A DNA stretch of 41,079 nt from Kiloniella laminariae (GCF_027214005.1 NZ_JAPWGY010000014.1:1-41079), one strand, 5' to 3'. Positions 1 to 9,618 are shown, counted from the stretch's first letter. The notes: a model not told the origin generated them from the letters alone. Made by a program: numbers and translations.

Positions 1-358
1 TTTCCAATTTCATATCTACAATGTCAAACAACCAAATAACTCCCGGCAACCAAAGCCCCCAAGAGCAAGACGATATAGAACCCGGAGGAACCATCCGTCA
101 AGGATTTTCTTAGAACAATCTTCCCGGAAATAGCTGCCTGCATTCAGGCCGCCAGGGTTGACCATTATAAGGTCGGTCATTTCGAAGTGCAAGAACTCTC
201 TTGCTTTCCTTGTGACCCGCCAGTGTTTCGCCGTAGCTCCTCGCTGGTGAAGCCGGGTTATAAGGACCTATCCGGACCTTGTAAACACAAAAAAACAATA
301 AAGTTGATTTTTTTTCCCCAGAGCCCTTAACCAGGCATGAAAATTCGAAGGCCTTCCC
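1..358. other. Window edge and intergenic stretch with no convincing gene
   Basis: A plus-strand reading frame is open from the window edge to a TAG at 111-113, with an ATG at 21 that would give 30 residues. It could be the 3' end of an upstream gene, but its composition is low-complexity and polar and I recognise nothing in it. The rest, up to the stop of the DUF1489 gene, has no ORF with a ribosome binding site. On the minus strand, 170-245 can be read as a short phrase ending LALRNDR, which resembles dispersed intergenic repeats commonly mistranslated in proteobacterial genomes. It is not called as a gene. Confidence 0.4.
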
Positions 359-778
359 CTAGAGAAGTCCCAGTTTCTCTAGCTCCAGCGCCATATCTTC
401 CGGTAAATCATGGTCGAGAGAATCGTTTTCGCCAAGATCAGGCGGCACATCCTCTTCACGGAAGTAACGCCATCCCTGAAAAGCCCTATGACGCCTGTTA
501 TGAACCAGGACCAGTTTGGAATCGAGAATAAAGCGGGTCATGGAGCGCCCGTCCTGGTCTTCGACCCGAATAATATCAGTCACCAGCTGACGGGCCCGGA
601 TCTGTCCCTTGATGACCCAGTAGATAGATCCCCCAGCGATAATCTCGTCCCGGCGCTTGGGAAACATACGGGTTTGGTGAAAAATCACCCCATGATCCCG
701 CTTTCTCTGTGCCTGGAAGACTTCGAGGGTTTCCGGGGTTTCGGTTCCAACCGAGAGTTTGATCAAATTTAGCGGCAT
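359..778 (-). CDS. DUF1489 family protein
   Basis: This 139-residue protein begins MPLNLIKLSVG and has the length and layout of the DUF1489 family, a small cytoplasmic family largely confined to Alphaproteobacteria with no established function. Visible conserved blocks are the N-terminal LNLIKLSVG strand, a central WVIKGQIRARQ segment, and RFILDSKLVLV followed by a WRYF motif. There is no signal peptide or membrane segment. The gene is transcribed in the same direction as the K+ channel gene upstream, about 157 bp away, which is too far to infer cotranscription. The family assignment is from remembered sequence pattern; the biochemical role is unknown. Confidence 0.75.
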   Translation of the reverse strand: MPLNLIKLSVGTETPETLEVFQAQRKRDHGVIFHQTRMFPKRRDEIIAGGSIYWVIKGQIRARQLVTDIIRVEDQDGRSMTRFILDSKLVLVHNRRHRAFQGWRYFREEDVPPDLGENDSLDHDLPEDMALELEKLGLL

Positions 779-935
779 AACTTTTGGATACTCGAAAACT
801 GTAGAAAAGAATCAGAACAGAAAATTAATAACCACTGTCTCAAAAAGAGACAACGAATCCCGTTCGGCAGAAACAACGGTGATTCCATGCATCCCTTCCC
901 CCGCCACAAACGGAGGCCAATCGCTCACCAACAGA

Positions 936-1847
936 TTATTTCTGATGATTCCTGCTTCTGGAATAGGACATGATTTCGGAGAAACCAAACAGAAGGAGCA
1001 TGACACTGACAACAATTTGCAGAGAAACAATGCTCCGTGCCACATCAGAGCGTGGAACGATATCTCCATAACCAACTGTGCTTAGTGTGATAATAGAGAA
1101 ATACAGGCTTTCCATGAAAGAAATCGCTCTGGCCTCCCCAGAAATTGTAAAATGAATCTCGGATGAATAGTGGTCAAGAATCCGGTAAATAAAACCAAAG
1201 ACCATGACGTTCATCGAATAAAACGTCAGAAACGCAAATGCTGGCACGATCAGCGGCTCAATGCGTAGAAAAAACGCCTCAAACAAGAGACCACAGTCCA
1301 GCAGGAATGTCGCAATCTGCTTGCTGACAAAGAGAACAACAAGCGCAATCCCGCCCATTGCAACAAAAAAGATCACCTCTTCCCAGATCAGAGGAAACAG
1401 GTTTCGTGGGAAGAAAAAAGAAACGAGGCCGATTCCTGTTATGGGAAACAACCAGCCAATCGAAGCCCGAAATCCACGCGCAGCTGGGAGTTGATGCGCG
1501 AGAACAATCGATTTTATGTTTTTGCGATGTAACCAGGTGCCGCCAAAAAAACCAATCATGGGAAGAATAAAACCGATAGAACTGAATACCGGCTCGATGG
1601 TGGAAAAGTTACTCGTCACCAGAAAGTTAAAGATACAGGCATAGAGCGCGATGAAATTGGCCATCGCGATAGTAAAAAACCGACTTCCGGGGAAAACACT
1701 CAACAGAAAAGCAATAGAACAGAGAACCAACGACAGAAAAACCGTCAGATGTAACGGGTTGATCGAACCTATTGCCAGAGCCACCAGCAAAAGAAAGAAA
1801 GCGGTAAAGCCCATTGCTTTCCAGATCCCCCGTTGCCTCATCGGCAT
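936..1847 (-). CDS. Two-pore-segment potassium channel (ion channel family)
   Basis: This 303-residue integral membrane protein should conduct K+ across the inner membrane. The C-terminal part is a classic two-helix pore module: an outer helix near residues 205-230, a pore helix in SLYFSIITL, the selectivity filter TVGYGD at about 257-262, and an inner helix ending before a short basic tail. The N-terminal 200 residues are very hydrophobic, with roughly five or six further candidate membrane segments, so the topology exceeds that of a simple KcsA-like channel. I see no S4-like arginine ladder, RCK or cyclic-nucleotide domain, so gating is unclear. The start is supported by AAGGAG eight bases before the ATG. 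Confidence 0.8.
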   Translation of the reverse strand: MPMRQRGIWKAMGFTAFFLLLVALAIGSINPLHLTVFLSLVLCSIAFLLSVFPGSRFFTIAMANFIALYACIFNFLVTSNFSTIEPVFSSIGFILPMIGFFGGTWLHRKNIKSIVLAHQLPAARGFRASIGWLFPITGIGLVSFFFPRNLFPLIWEEVIFFVAMGGIALVVLFVSKQIATFLLDCGLLFEAFFLRIEPLIVPAFAFLTFYSMNVMVFGFIYRILDHYSSEIHFTISGEARAISFMESLYFSIITLSTVGYGDIVPRSDVARSIVSLQIVVSVMLLLFGFSEIMSYSRSRNHQK

Positions 1848-1975
1848 TGATGCAACTCCTTTCCAAAAACCAGAACAGTTACCCCGTCCAGAGCCTCTCG
1901 CAAGCTGGCTGGGTGGTTTGCCTCAAGATTGTACAGTTGTCCTCTGCAATACCAGAGCAGACTGGATTCTGGATC

Positions 1976-2581
1976 TTACCATCCACCGCGGGAGAGCCAG
2001 TCATCAAGCATCTGCAAACGGTCATATCCCCAGAAAGCCTCTCCTTCAACCAGGAAAAAGGGACTGCCAAAGACCCCCTGCTCTTCCGCGGCAGTCACTT
2101 CCTCACGTAATCTTGTCTTCACTACGGGACTGGTAAGTGCCTCTTCCACCTGATCGCGCGACACGCCCAGAGCAACAGCTATATCACTGATGACCACTGG
2201 CGCAGAGATATCCATTCCCATTTGGTAGCCCGCCTTGAAAACATTGCGGGCAAAACTCTGGGCAAGAGCGACGTCCTGTTCTTCCGCAATCCAATAGAAC
2301 AAGCGGCTTGCGGCAAGAGATACAAAAGGAACTGAGGCAGGCAAACAGAATGGCAGACCTTTCATCCGGGCTGTCCGTTCCAGGTCGTGTTGGGCATAAG
2401 CCCCCTTCAGGGGCATCTGAAGCAGAGGTTTGGCCCCGGTGGTCTTGAAAACAGCCCCGAGCAGAATCGGATGCCACCTGACTTCACAGTCATGTTTTTT
2501 GCCAAGGACGTTGATTTCCAGTGCCGCGAAATAGGCATAAGGGCTGGAAAAATCAAAATAGAAATCTATCCGCCGAGCCAT
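1976..2581 (-). CDS. 2-hydroxychromene-2-carboxylate isomerase family (DsbA-fold) protein
   Basis: This 201-residue cytoplasmic protein has the thioredoxin/DsbA fold of the kappa-class GST-like HCCA isomerase family. The N terminus has the family signature FYFDFSSPYAY, with the serine pair at about 12-13 replacing the thioredoxin CxxC and being where glutathione is used in characterised members. The C-terminal part has GVFGSPFFLVEGEAFWGYDR, the cis-Pro region that precedes the last helices. Family members isomerise 2-hydroxychromene-2-carboxylate in naphthalene breakdown, but most genomic homologues have unknown substrates. Nothing else here suggests naphthalene catabolism. The ATG lies five bases after the acyl-CoA dehydrogenase stop, so the two genes are almost certainly cotranscribed. 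Confidence 0.85.
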   Translation of the reverse strand: MARRIDFYFDFSSPYAYFAALEINVLGKKHDCEVRWHPILLGAVFKTTGAKPLLQMPLKGAYAQHDLERTARMKGLPFCLPASVPFVSLAASRLFYWIAEEQDVALAQSFARNVFKAGYQMGMDISAPVVISDIAVALGVSRDQVEEALTSPVVKTRLREEVTAAEEQGVFGSPFFLVEGEAFWGYDRLQMLDDWLSRGGW

Positions 2582-2586
2582 TTCGT

Positions 2587-3738
2587 CTATGCCTCGTCTT
2601 CCTGAAGAATTTGCCGGCTGATAATCAAACGCTGAATATCCGATGTTCCCTCATAGATCTGGCAAACGCGTACATCACGGTAGATCCGCTCGACCTCGTA
2701 ATCACGCAGATACCCATACCCTCCGTGAACCTGAATGGCATCCGAGCAAACCTGTTCTGCCATTTCCGAGGCAAAAAGCTTGGCCATGGAGGCTTCTTTC
2801 AAACAGGGAAGTCCGGCATCGCGAAGACGGGCAGCTTCCAGAACCATCAATTCAGCAGCCTGAAGACGGGTTGCCATATCTGCCAGTCGGAAGGCAACTG
2901 CCTGATGTTCGGCAATCGCTTTGCCAAAAGTCTTACGTTCTTTTGCATAACGCCGGGCAGCCTGATAGGCACTTCGGGCCATGCCAATCGACTGGGAGGC
3001 AATCCCCAAACGCCCCCCCTCAAGGTTGGACAGGGCAATTTTATAGCCCTCTCCCTCTTCGCCAAGACGGTTTTCAAGGGGGATACGGCAGTCTTCAAAA
3101 ACCAGATGGGCTGTATCCGACGCATGTTGACCAAGTTTTTCCTCGATCTTGGCGCAGGTGAACCCTGGTGTATCCGTCGGAACCAGAAAGGCTGTAATCC
3201 TCTTTTTACCAGCAGCCGGATCGGTTACGGCAAAGACAACAGCGAGGTCTGCATTGCTCCCGGTCGAGATAAACTGCTTGCTACCGGACAGAACATAATC
3301 ACTTCCCTCCCGGCGGGCTTTGGTCGTCAGAGCCGCTGCATCAGAGCCGGCACCCGGTTCCGTAAGGCCAAAACAGCCAAGCATCTCACCCCGCGCCAGT
3401 GGCCCAAGATAGCGTTTCTTTTGATCTTCGTTACCGTAGTTCTGGATCGGGGAGCAAACCAGCGAGTTCTGGACCGACATCACCGTTGAACAGGATCCGT
3501 CCCCTGCTGCAATTTCGATCAGCGCGAGAACATAAGAAACATGATCTGTACCGGCGCCTCCCAGTTCGGGCGGGACCAACATGCCCATAAAGCCAAGCTC
3601 ACCCATTGCCTTGATTGCATCTTTGGGGAAAAGAGATTTTTTATCCCATTCGGCGGCAAAGGGTGCCAGTTGTTCGCGGGAGAAATCGCGGGCAGTTTCA
3701 CGAATAAGATTATGCTCTTCACTCAGCAATACAGACAT
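2587..3738 (-). CDS. Acyl-CoA dehydrogenase
   Basis: This 383-residue FAD flavoenzyme should introduce the alpha,beta double bond into an acyl-CoA and pass electrons to ETF. The three acyl-CoA dehydrogenase domains are complete: N-terminal helices (1-120), the middle beta domain with FGLTEPGAGSD (about 130-140), and the C-terminal helical domain with the YGYLRDYEVERIYRD signature. Glu363 in IYEGTSDIQR is at the usual catalytic-base position for short and medium chain enzymes. Length matches the short-chain/butyryl or isobutyryl type, but chain-length preference cannot be read with confidence. AAGGA lies seven to eight bases before the ATG. The HCCA-isomerase-like gene follows directly, and a short-chain dehydrogenase precedes it by about 23 bp. 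Confidence 0.92.
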   Translation of the reverse strand: MSVLLSEEHNLIRETARDFSREQLAPFAAEWDKKSLFPKDAIKAMGELGFMGMLVPPELGGAGTDHVSYVLALIEIAAGDGSCSTVMSVQNSLVCSPIQNYGNEDQKKRYLGPLARGEMLGCFGLTEPGAGSDAAALTTKARREGSDYVLSGSKQFISTGSNADLAVVFAVTDPAAGKKRITAFLVPTDTPGFTCAKIEEKLGQHASDTAHLVFEDCRIPLENRLGEEGEGYKIALSNLEGGRLGIASQSIGMARSAYQAARRYAKERKTFGKAIAEHQAVAFRLADMATRLQAAELMVLEAARLRDAGLPCLKEASMAKLFASEMAEQVCSDAIQVHGGYGYLRDYEVERIYRDVRVCQIYEGTSDIQRLIISRQILQEDEA

Positions 3739-3761
3739 ATGACATCCTTTCTACCAGGGGG

Positions 3762-4442
3762 CTACCAGGGGATAATACTTCCATCATAATTAAAAAATTT
3801 GCCTGTATCTGCCTCAGTCACCTTGGTGATAACCTTGCGCAGGCCGGATACAGATTTTGAAATACTTACAGGAGCATCCTCTCCGCCCATATCTGTCTGA
3901 ACATGCCCGGGATGAACTGCGATAACAGAAATACCTTTTTCCTGAAGATCAATGGCAAGGCTTTTACTCACCATGTTCAATGCAGCCTTGGAAGAGCGAT
4001 AGACATACCCGCCCCCGCTTTCGTTCGCAGACAGCGAGCCCATCTTGCTTGAGATATTGACAATCAGGCGCCGCTCGCTCCTGGCGACATGCTCGACAAA
4101 ATGTTCAGCCATGCGCAAGGGTCCCATGGAATTGACAAGAAAGGTATAGGCCCAGTCATCGTAATCCGTTTCGCCAAAAGGCATGCGAGGTCCAAAATAG
4201 CCCGCGTTATTGATCAGGATATCAATTGGCTCGTCAATAATCTCGCGCGCAAGGCCGGCCAGACGCAAACCATCCGTCACCTCGAGCTTGTGCAAAGCCA
4301 CATTGCCTTCGATACTTTTCAGATCAACAGCCTTGTCAGGCTGGCGACAGCAGGCATGAACCTTCCATCCATCAACGGCAAAAGATTTGGCGAAAGCGAG
4401 GCCGATGCCCTTGTTGGCACCTGTAATCAAGACGGTTGGCAC
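3762..4442 (-). CDS. Short-chain dehydrogenase/reductase (SDR)
   Basis: This is a classical SDR of 226 residues with a Rossmann fold that binds NAD(P). It shows TGANKGIG at residues 7-14, NNAG near 78-81, catalytic Ser131, and Tyr148 and Lys152 in YRSSK. The IAVHPGHVQTDM segment after the active site is typical of the carbonyl-reductase/C-factor-like group. The substrate is unknown. I chose the GTG at 4442 because AAGGAG lies seven bases upstream and the product then starts directly at the first beta strand; an upstream ATG at 4472 would add ten residues across that ribosome binding site. The gene ends 23 bp before the acyl-CoA dehydrogenase and may be cotranscribed with it. Confidence 0.85.
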   Translation of the reverse strand: MPTVLITGANKGIGLAFAKSFAVDGWKVHACCRQPDKAVDLKSIEGNVALHKLEVTDGLRLAGLAREIIDEPIDILINNAGYFGPRMPFGETDYDDWAYTFLVNSMGPLRMAEHFVEHVARSERRLIVNISSKMGSLSANESGGGYVYRSSKAALNMVSKSLAIDLQEKGISVIAVHPGHVQTDMGGEDAPVSISKSVSGLRKVITKVTEADTGKFFNYDGSIIPW

Positions 4443-4556
4443 GCAGCCACTCCTTAGAAGTTTATCTTTCAAGGCCAGAAAGCCCTACAGGCGCACCTTA
4501 CGCCTTTCACTGAATCAGTCAATAAAGACAGGGTCTTGTTCAGGAAAATGTTATTT

Positions 4557-4598
4557 TTCGCCCTGTCCATGGGGGGATCCCTTCAAGGACAGGACGAA
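4557..4598. repeat. Imperfect 12-bp inverted repeat between mgtE and the SDR gene
   Basis: The arms at 4557-4568 and 4587-4598 match at 11 of 12 positions around an 18-base spacer that itself contains GGGATCCC. The arms are flanked by T-rich sequence on the left and A-rich sequence on the right, which extends pairing but is the wrong polarity for a U-tract terminator on either strand. It could be an operator, an RNA stem in a mgtE-SDR readthrough transcript, or chance. Confidence 0.35.
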
Positions 4599-4693
4599 GA
4601 AAAAAACGATTAGCGACTTGTTATCTTACCCATTTTTTCTCTCGTCTTACGGAGCAAACCGTCCCTGTTTCGATAAAAAAGCCAGGCAAGGAC

Positions 4694-6088
4694 TCAGAGA
4701 AGAAAAAATGTCGCCAGACCGAGAAAAGCAAAAAATCCGATGATGTCGGTCACCGTGGTCAGAAAAACTGACGATGCAACAGCCGGATCAACTTTAAAAT
4801 GTTCCAGCCCCAGTGGAATGAGAGCCCCACAGAGTCCGGCAACAACCATATTGATAATCATGGCGGCAGCAATAACCAGCGCCAGATCCGGCTGCCCGAA
4901 CCAGAGCCAGGCAACAGTTCCCGTCAGGAGCGCAAAAAGCCCTCCATTGATAAAGCCGATAATCAGTTCTTTGCTGATAAAACGGGATGCGTTGATCTCA
5001 GACAGGTTTTTCATGGCAAGCGAGCGGACTGCAACTGTCAGGGTTTGCGTTCCTGCATTTCCCCCCATCGAAGCGACAATCGGCATGAGCACAGCCAGAG
5101 CGACAACCTTTTCAATTGTAGCATCAAACAGCCCGATCACAGCTGAGGCGAGCACAGCAGTGACAAGATTGACCGCGAGCCAGGTAAAGCGGGATTTTGT
5201 GGTATCCGCGACATCATCATAAAAATCAGCCTCGTTCACCCCGCCCATTTTCATAAGGTCATCGCCAGCCTCTTCATCGATCACGTCGACCACGTCATCA
5301 ATGGTAATCACCCCGACCAGACGGCCACTTTTTTCCACCACCGGAGCAGAGATGAGATCATATTGCCGGAACATGTGCGCCACATCTTCCTGATCCAGAT
5401 CCAGCGGGATCACCCGCATGTCTTCTTCCATAATCTGGTCAAGGCGCACAGAACGCACAGAACGCATCATCCGGCTGGCAGGAATGAACCCGACGGGATG
5501 GTGCCGGGGATCAACAATATAGATATCGTAAAAATCATCAGGCAGGCTGTCTGTTACCCGCATGTAGTCTATGGTTTCCCCAACGGTCCAGACCGAGGGC
5601 ACCGCGACAATTTCGCGTTGCATCAAACGACCGGCTGAATCCTCGGGGTAACTGAGACTTTCCTCGATTACCCTCCGATAGGCCTGGGGCAGAGCCGCAA
5701 GAATGCGGATCCGCATGTCTTCATCGAGCTCCTGGACAAGCTCAACGGCGTCATCACTGTCCAGCGCCTGAACCAGCTTGGCAAAGCCCGCCGGCCCCAG
5801 CCATTCGACAATCTCTTCCCGAACGGTCTCATCAAGATAGGGAAGAATTTCCGGATCAAACCCGGCCCCCATGATTTCCATGAGCAGTTGGCGTTCTTCG
5901 CGACCAAGACTTTCCAGAAGGTCAGCCGTGTCGGCTTCGTGAAGACCTTCAACCAGATCTTCAACTTCGGCAACACGGCTTTCTTCAAGGGCATCTTCAA
6001 CAGCGTGAAACAGATCCGCTGAAAAGCCGTAGCCCTCGTCTTCGGGGGGATTCTGGGTCTGATTCTCGTCTTTCAGATCTTCGCTCAT
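4694..6088 (-). CDS. mgtE: Magnesium transporter MgtE
   Basis: This 464-residue inner-membrane Mg2+ channel has the complete MgtE layout. An acidic N-terminal helical MgtE_N domain covers about 30-135, a pair of CBS domains about 145-270, and the plug helix leads into about five transmembrane helices from residue 300 to the end. Pore-region sequence such as PIVASMGGNAGTQT matches the conserved family stretch that lines the Mg2+ path. In characterised MgtE the cytosolic domains sense Mg2+ and close the pore when the ion is abundant. The gene is about 70 bp upstream of the maeB stop on the same strand. Nothing is missing or broken. Confidence 0.95.
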   Translation of the reverse strand: MSEDLKDENQTQNPPEDEGYGFSADLFHAVEDALEESRVAEVEDLVEGLHEADTADLLESLGREERQLLMEIMGAGFDPEILPYLDETVREEIVEWLGPAGFAKLVQALDSDDAVELVQELDEDMRIRILAALPQAYRRVIEESLSYPEDSAGRLMQREIVAVPSVWTVGETIDYMRVTDSLPDDFYDIYIVDPRHHPVGFIPASRMMRSVRSVRLDQIMEEDMRVIPLDLDQEDVAHMFRQYDLISAPVVEKSGRLVGVITIDDVVDVIDEEAGDDLMKMGGVNEADFYDDVADTTKSRFTWLAVNLVTAVLASAVIGLFDATIEKVVALAVLMPIVASMGGNAGTQTLTVAVRSLAMKNLSEINASRFISKELIIGFINGGLFALLTGTVAWLWFGQPDLALVIAAAMIINMVVAGLCGALIPLGLEHFKVDPAVASSVFLTTVTDIIGFFAFLGLATFFLL

Positions 6089-6160
6089 CTGCTACCCCCC
6101 TTGTATTCCCGTTACTTCATCCACCGCTTGCGCGATGCACAGGCGAAGACTCCAAGGCGT

Positions 6161-8446
6161 CTATTTGACTTTGCGCCTTTCTCTGTTCTGAGCATCAACT
6201 ACCGCAATCGCGGTCATGTTCACAACCCCCCTGCCCGTTACCGAGGCTGTAAGAATATGGGCAGGCTGGGCCGTCCCCACAAGGATGGGACCAACGGGCA
6301 GGCCGTCTTCAACTGTTTTCAACAGGTTAAAGGCAATGTTTGCCGCATCAAGTGTCGGAAAAATCAAAAGATTGGCAGGCCCGGTCAAGTTGGAATTTGG
6401 GAAAACCCTTTGTCTGAGCTCAACATCCAGAGCCGCATCTGCATGCATTTCCCCATCCACCTCAAGACCAGGTGCCCGCTCGGCAATCAGGGAAAGTGCC
6501 TTGCGAACCTTACAGGCGGATTCGCTATTGGAACTGCCGAAGTTGGAATGTGACAAAAGCGCAACCCGTGGCTCGATTCCAAAACGGCTGACATGTTTTG
6601 CGGCCAAGATCGTCGTTTCGGCGATCTGTTCCGATGTCGGATTTTCGGTAACATAGGTATCGGCCATAAAATAGGTGCCGCGCTGCATCAGCAAAAGGTT
6701 CAAGGAAGAAAGATCACTCACGCCTTCCTGCAAACCAATTACACCACGAATATGATTAAGATGACGATGGTAACTGCCGGTTACACCACAGATCATGGCG
6801 TCGGCATCCCCCAGATAAACCGCCAGTGCAGCGATAACTGTGTTGCGGGTTCTGACAATCACCTTGGCATTTTCAGGAGAAATTCCCTTGCGTTCCATCC
6901 GCTGGTGATAGGTGGTCCAGTAATCATTAAAGCGGGGATCATCGTTGGGATTTATGATCTCAAAATCCTTGCCAACCGTCAGTTTGATCCCGACGCGGTC
7001 AAGCCGCATCTGAACCACATCCGGACGGCCAACGACAATAGGAACAGCCAGCTTTTCATCCAGGGCAACCTGGACCGCGCGGAGAACCCTTTCGTCCTCG
7101 CCTTCTGCATAGATCACACGTTTGGGATCATTTTTTGCCCGCTCGAAGATCGGCTTCATCACCAGCCCAGAACGATAGACAAATCGGCTCAGTTTTTCGC
7201 GGTAAGCGTCAAGATCCTCCAGCGGACGGGTAGCAACACCCGTTTCCATGGCTGCCTTGGCCACAGCAGGTGCAATGATCGAGATCAGGCGCGGATCAAA
7301 CGGACTTGGGATTATGTATTCCGGGCCAAAGTTTTTGGCTTCGCCCCCCATGGCCTTGATAACAATCTCGTCCTGCTCTTCCATCGCCAGATCGGCGATA
7401 GCCTTCACACAGGCAACTTTCATCTCTTCGTTGATTGCGGTTGCCCCAACATCAAGAGCGCCCCTGAAAATATAGGGGAAACAAAGAACATTATTCACCT
7501 GGTTCGGATAATCAGACCGCCCCGTCGCCATAATGGCATCATCGCGAATGGCCTTGACCTCTTCCGGCATGATTTCTGGCGTCGGGTTGGCCAGCGCCAT
7601 GATAATCGGGTTGGCTGCCATGGATCTGACATAGTCGGGTTTAAGAACGCCTGGTGCAGACAAACCAAGGAAAATATCTGCCCCGTCAATCACATCTGCC
7701 AGCGTTCGGGCCTCGGTTTCCTGAGCGAACACAGATTTCCAGGGATCCATCAACTTTTCGCGTCCCTTGTAGACGACGCCCTCAATATCCGTAACCCAGA
7801 TATTTTTGCGATCAAATCCAAGCGAGACGAGAAGATTGAGACACGCCAGCGCAGCAGCCCCAGCTCCGGAGGCAACGACCTTGACCTGTTTCATATCCTT
7901 GTTAACCAGACGCAAGGCATTATAGATCGCAGCAGCGACGATAATGGCCGTTCCATGCTGATCATCATGGAAGACCGGTATCTTCATCTTCTTGCGCAAG
8001 GCATCCTCGACAATGAAGCATTCCGGGGCCTTGATATCTTCAAGATTGATCCCGCCAAAGGTCGGCTCCAGCGCCGCAATCACAGAAATCAGACGATCTG
8101 GATCTTTTTCATCAATTTCAATGTCAAAAACATCAATGCCGGCGAATTTCTTGAAAAGAACCGCCTTTCCTTCCATCACAGGCTTTGCCGCCAGCGGGCC
8201 AATCGCGCCGAGCCCCAGTACCGCCGTACCATTCGTGATAACCCCGACAAGATTTCCCCTTGCCGTCACCGTTGAGGCCTCTGCCGGATCTTCGACAATC
8301 ACTTCACAGGCGGCAGCAACGCCCGGAGAATAGGCCAAAGCCAGATCCCGCTGGTTACCGAGAGGTTTGGTTGCCGAAATTTCCAATTTTCCTGGAGTGG
8401 GATAACGGTGATAAAACAGTGCGGCATCGCGCAGGTCTTGCGTCAT
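6161..8446 (-). CDS. maeB: NADP-dependent malic enzyme, MaeB type with phosphotransacetylase-like domain
   Basis: This 761-residue protein decarboxylates malate to pyruvate with NADP+ as acceptor. The N-terminal half is the malic enzyme catalytic and NAD(P)-binding region, with [10 protein letters not shown], Lys94 in [10 protein letters not shown], acidic metal ligands around 136-137, and HDDQHGTA at about 160-167. The C-terminal half, from about residue 440, is a phosphate acetyltransferase-like domain ([13 protein letters not shown] onward); in this fusion family it binds acetyl-CoA and is regulatory. I chose the ATG at 8446 because AAGGAG lies eleven bases upstream and the N terminus then matches the family; a longer frame to 8641 would run into the divergent lipB gene. 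Confidence 0.95.
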   Translation of the reverse strand: MTQDLRDAALFYHRYPTPGKLEISATKPLGNQRDLALAYSPGVAAACEVIVEDPAEASTVTARGNLVGVITNGTAVLGLGAIGPLAAKPVMEGKAVLFKKFAGIDVFDIEIDEKDPDRLISVIAALEPTFGGINLEDIKAPECFIVEDALRKKMKIPVFHDDQHGTAIIVAAAIYNALRLVNKDMKQVKVVASGAGAAALACLNLLVSLGFDRKNIWVTDIEGVVYKGREKLMDPWKSVFAQETEARTLADVIDGADIFLGLSAPGVLKPDYVRSMAANPIIMALANPTPEIMPEEVKAIRDDAIMATGRSDYPNQVNNVLCFPYIFRGALDVGATAINEEMKVACVKAIADLAMEEQDEIVIKAMGGEAKNFGPEYIIPSPFDPRLISIIAPAVAKAAMETGVATRPLEDLDAYREKLSRFVYRSGLVMKPIFERAKNDPKRVIYAEGEDERVLRAVQVALDEKLAVPIVVGRPDVVQMRLDRVGIKLTVGKDFEIINPNDDPRFNDYWTTYHQRMERKGISPENAKVIVRTRNTVIAALAVYLGDADAMICGVTGSYHRHLNHIRGVIGLQEGVSDLSSLNLLLMQRGTYFMADTYVTENPTSEQIAETTILAAKHVSRFGIEPRVALLSHSNFGSSNSESACKVRKALSLIAERAPGLEVDGEMHADAALDVELRQRVFPNSNLTGPANLLIFPTLDAANIAFNLLKTVEDGLPVGPILVGTAQPAHILTASVTGRGVVNMTAIAVVDAQNRERRKVK

Positions 8447-8616
8447 AAACTTTATTGCTCCTTGGGGCAGGCAGTACCCTGTGTATTTTCGATATTTATT
8501 CGTCAGACTGCCGGGGAAGCAGCATGCTTGCCAGTGATGGTCTTGACAGAGTGGCGCCGAAGCGCGACACCCTGTCGTGATTAAAACATAACAACTGCCC
8601 CGCTGCCATAGACAGG
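8447..8616. promoter_or_regulatory. Divergent maeB/lipB intergenic region
   Basis: This 170-bp gap separates divergently transcribed maeB (minus) and lipB (plus), so it should hold at least two promoters. I found a TTGACA at about 8543-8548 on the plus strand but no acceptable -10 at 16-18 bases from it, and a small CGACA/TGTCG inverted repeat nearby. No precise promoter is claimed. Confidence 0.45.
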
Positions 8617-9309
8617 ATGAGCAAAATCTTGAAAAATTCACAGGTGATTACAAAAGGTGATCTGGGAATCGAATGGAGAAATTCGGAAAGTCCTGTCGAT
8701 TATCCCGAAGCCCTTGATTTCATGGATCAACGCGTTGGGGAAATTTTCACCCGAACAGCGCCCCAGACTGTCTGGCTGCTCGAGCACCCTTCCCTCTACA
8801 CCGCAGGTACATCTGCCGATTCCAGCGATCTGCTCGAGCCAGACCGCTTCCCTGTTTTTAATGCCGGACGCGGTGGACAATATACCTACCACGGGCCAGG
8901 ACAGCGCGTCGCCTACGTCATGCTTGATCTTAACCTGTACAACAAGGATGTGAGAAAGTTCGTATTCAACCTGGAAGAATGGGTTATCCGGACACTTGCC
9001 AAGTTCAATATTCGCGGAGAGCGCCGCGAAGGGCGCGTTGGAATCTGGATTGACCGTGGTAATGGCCGGGAGGACAAGATTGCAGCCATAGGTGTCCGGG
9101 TCCGCAAGTGGGTCTCGTTCCACGGCATTTCTATCAATCTGGACCCCGAGCTATCCCATTTTCAAGGCATTGTCCCCTGTGGCATCAACGAACACGGCGT
9201 GACATCTCTGGTTGATCTCGGCCTTTGTGTCTCTATGGAAGATCTCGATGTTGCGCTGAAAGAAGCCTTTTACGAGGTATTTGTTCCGACACTCTCCTCT
9301 TCTGTCTGA
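8617..9309 (+). CDS. lipB: Octanoyltransferase LipB
   Basis: This 230-residue cytoplasmic enzyme transfers octanoyl from acyl carrier protein to lipoyl domains, the first step of lipoate assembly on pyruvate and 2-oxoglutarate dehydrogenases and the glycine cleavage H protein. The family signature [12 protein letters not shown] is at residues 85-96. The catalytic pair is present: Lys154 in [10 protein letters not shown] and Cys188 in GIVPCGI. It is the only plus-strand gene in the first 20 kb. It diverges from maeB and converges on the acylphosphatase gene with only 24 bp between stops. The ATG has only a weak upstream AGG, so the start is slightly less certain than the identity. Confidence 0.95.
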   Translation: MSKILKNSQVITKGDLGIEWRNSESPVDYPEALDFMDQRVGEIFTRTAPQTVWLLEHPSLYTAGTSADSSDLLEPDRFPVFNAGRGGQYTYHGPGQRVAYVMLDLNLYNKDVRKFVFNLEEWVIRTLAKFNIRGERREGRVGIWIDRGNGREDKIAAIGVRVRKWVSFHGISINLDPELSHFQGIVPCGINEHGVTSLVDLGLCVSMEDLDVALKEAFYEVFVPTLSSSV

Positions 9310-9333
9310 ACAGTCTTCGTAAAGTGGACCTGC

Positions 9334-9618
9334 TTATCCATCCTCAAGTTTGCTAAAGGTTTTATCAGCACTGAGTTGTGAACTATCAGGCTCTGTTACT
9401 ATCGCAGTCACATGAGCCAACTCAGGGCCGGTCTGGCAGGCCAGCAACATCTGGTCGACAATATCGTCCTCGCCACAAAAAACAGCTTCTACCTGCCCAC
9501 TTGCCAGGTTGCGTACCCAGCCCGACAGGCCCAGAGCGCTTGCTGTATTAACTGTCCAGCGCCGATACCAGACCCCTTGGACACGCCCCGAAATCAACAC
9601 TCTGATCTGTTTAGAAAT
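9334..9618 (-). CDS. Acylphosphatase, possibly starting at ATT
   Basis: This small cytoplasmic enzyme hydrolyses acyl phosphates. The acylphosphatase signature GRVQGVWYR near the N terminus supplies the catalytic Arg, and the Asn in GWVRNLASGQVEA is the second catalytic residue. The conventional start would be GTG at 9598-9600, giving 88 residues, but no ribosome binding site precedes it and the first beta strand would be clipped. Six codons upstream, ATT at 9616-9618 is preceded by AGGAG with seven-base spacing and gives the N terminus MSKQIRVLISGRV, which is normal for the family (94 residues). I report the ATT start as more likely. Identity is secure, start provisional. Confidence 0.85.
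   Translation of the reverse strand: MSKQIRVLISGRVQGVWYRRWTVNTASALGLSGWVRNLASGQVEAVFCGEDDIVDQMLLACQTGPELAHVTAIVTEPDSSQLSADKTFSKLEDG

Noticed and set aside
6593-8275. A 560-residue plus-strand frame opposite maeB
   Set aside because: It is the antisense shadow of the malic enzyme gene; its sequence has no recognisable domain and no ribosome binding site.
8447-8641. Upstream extension of maeB to 8641
   Set aside because: The added 65 residues have no family match, cross the divergent region and overlap lipB, whereas the ATG at 8446 has a good ribosome binding site.
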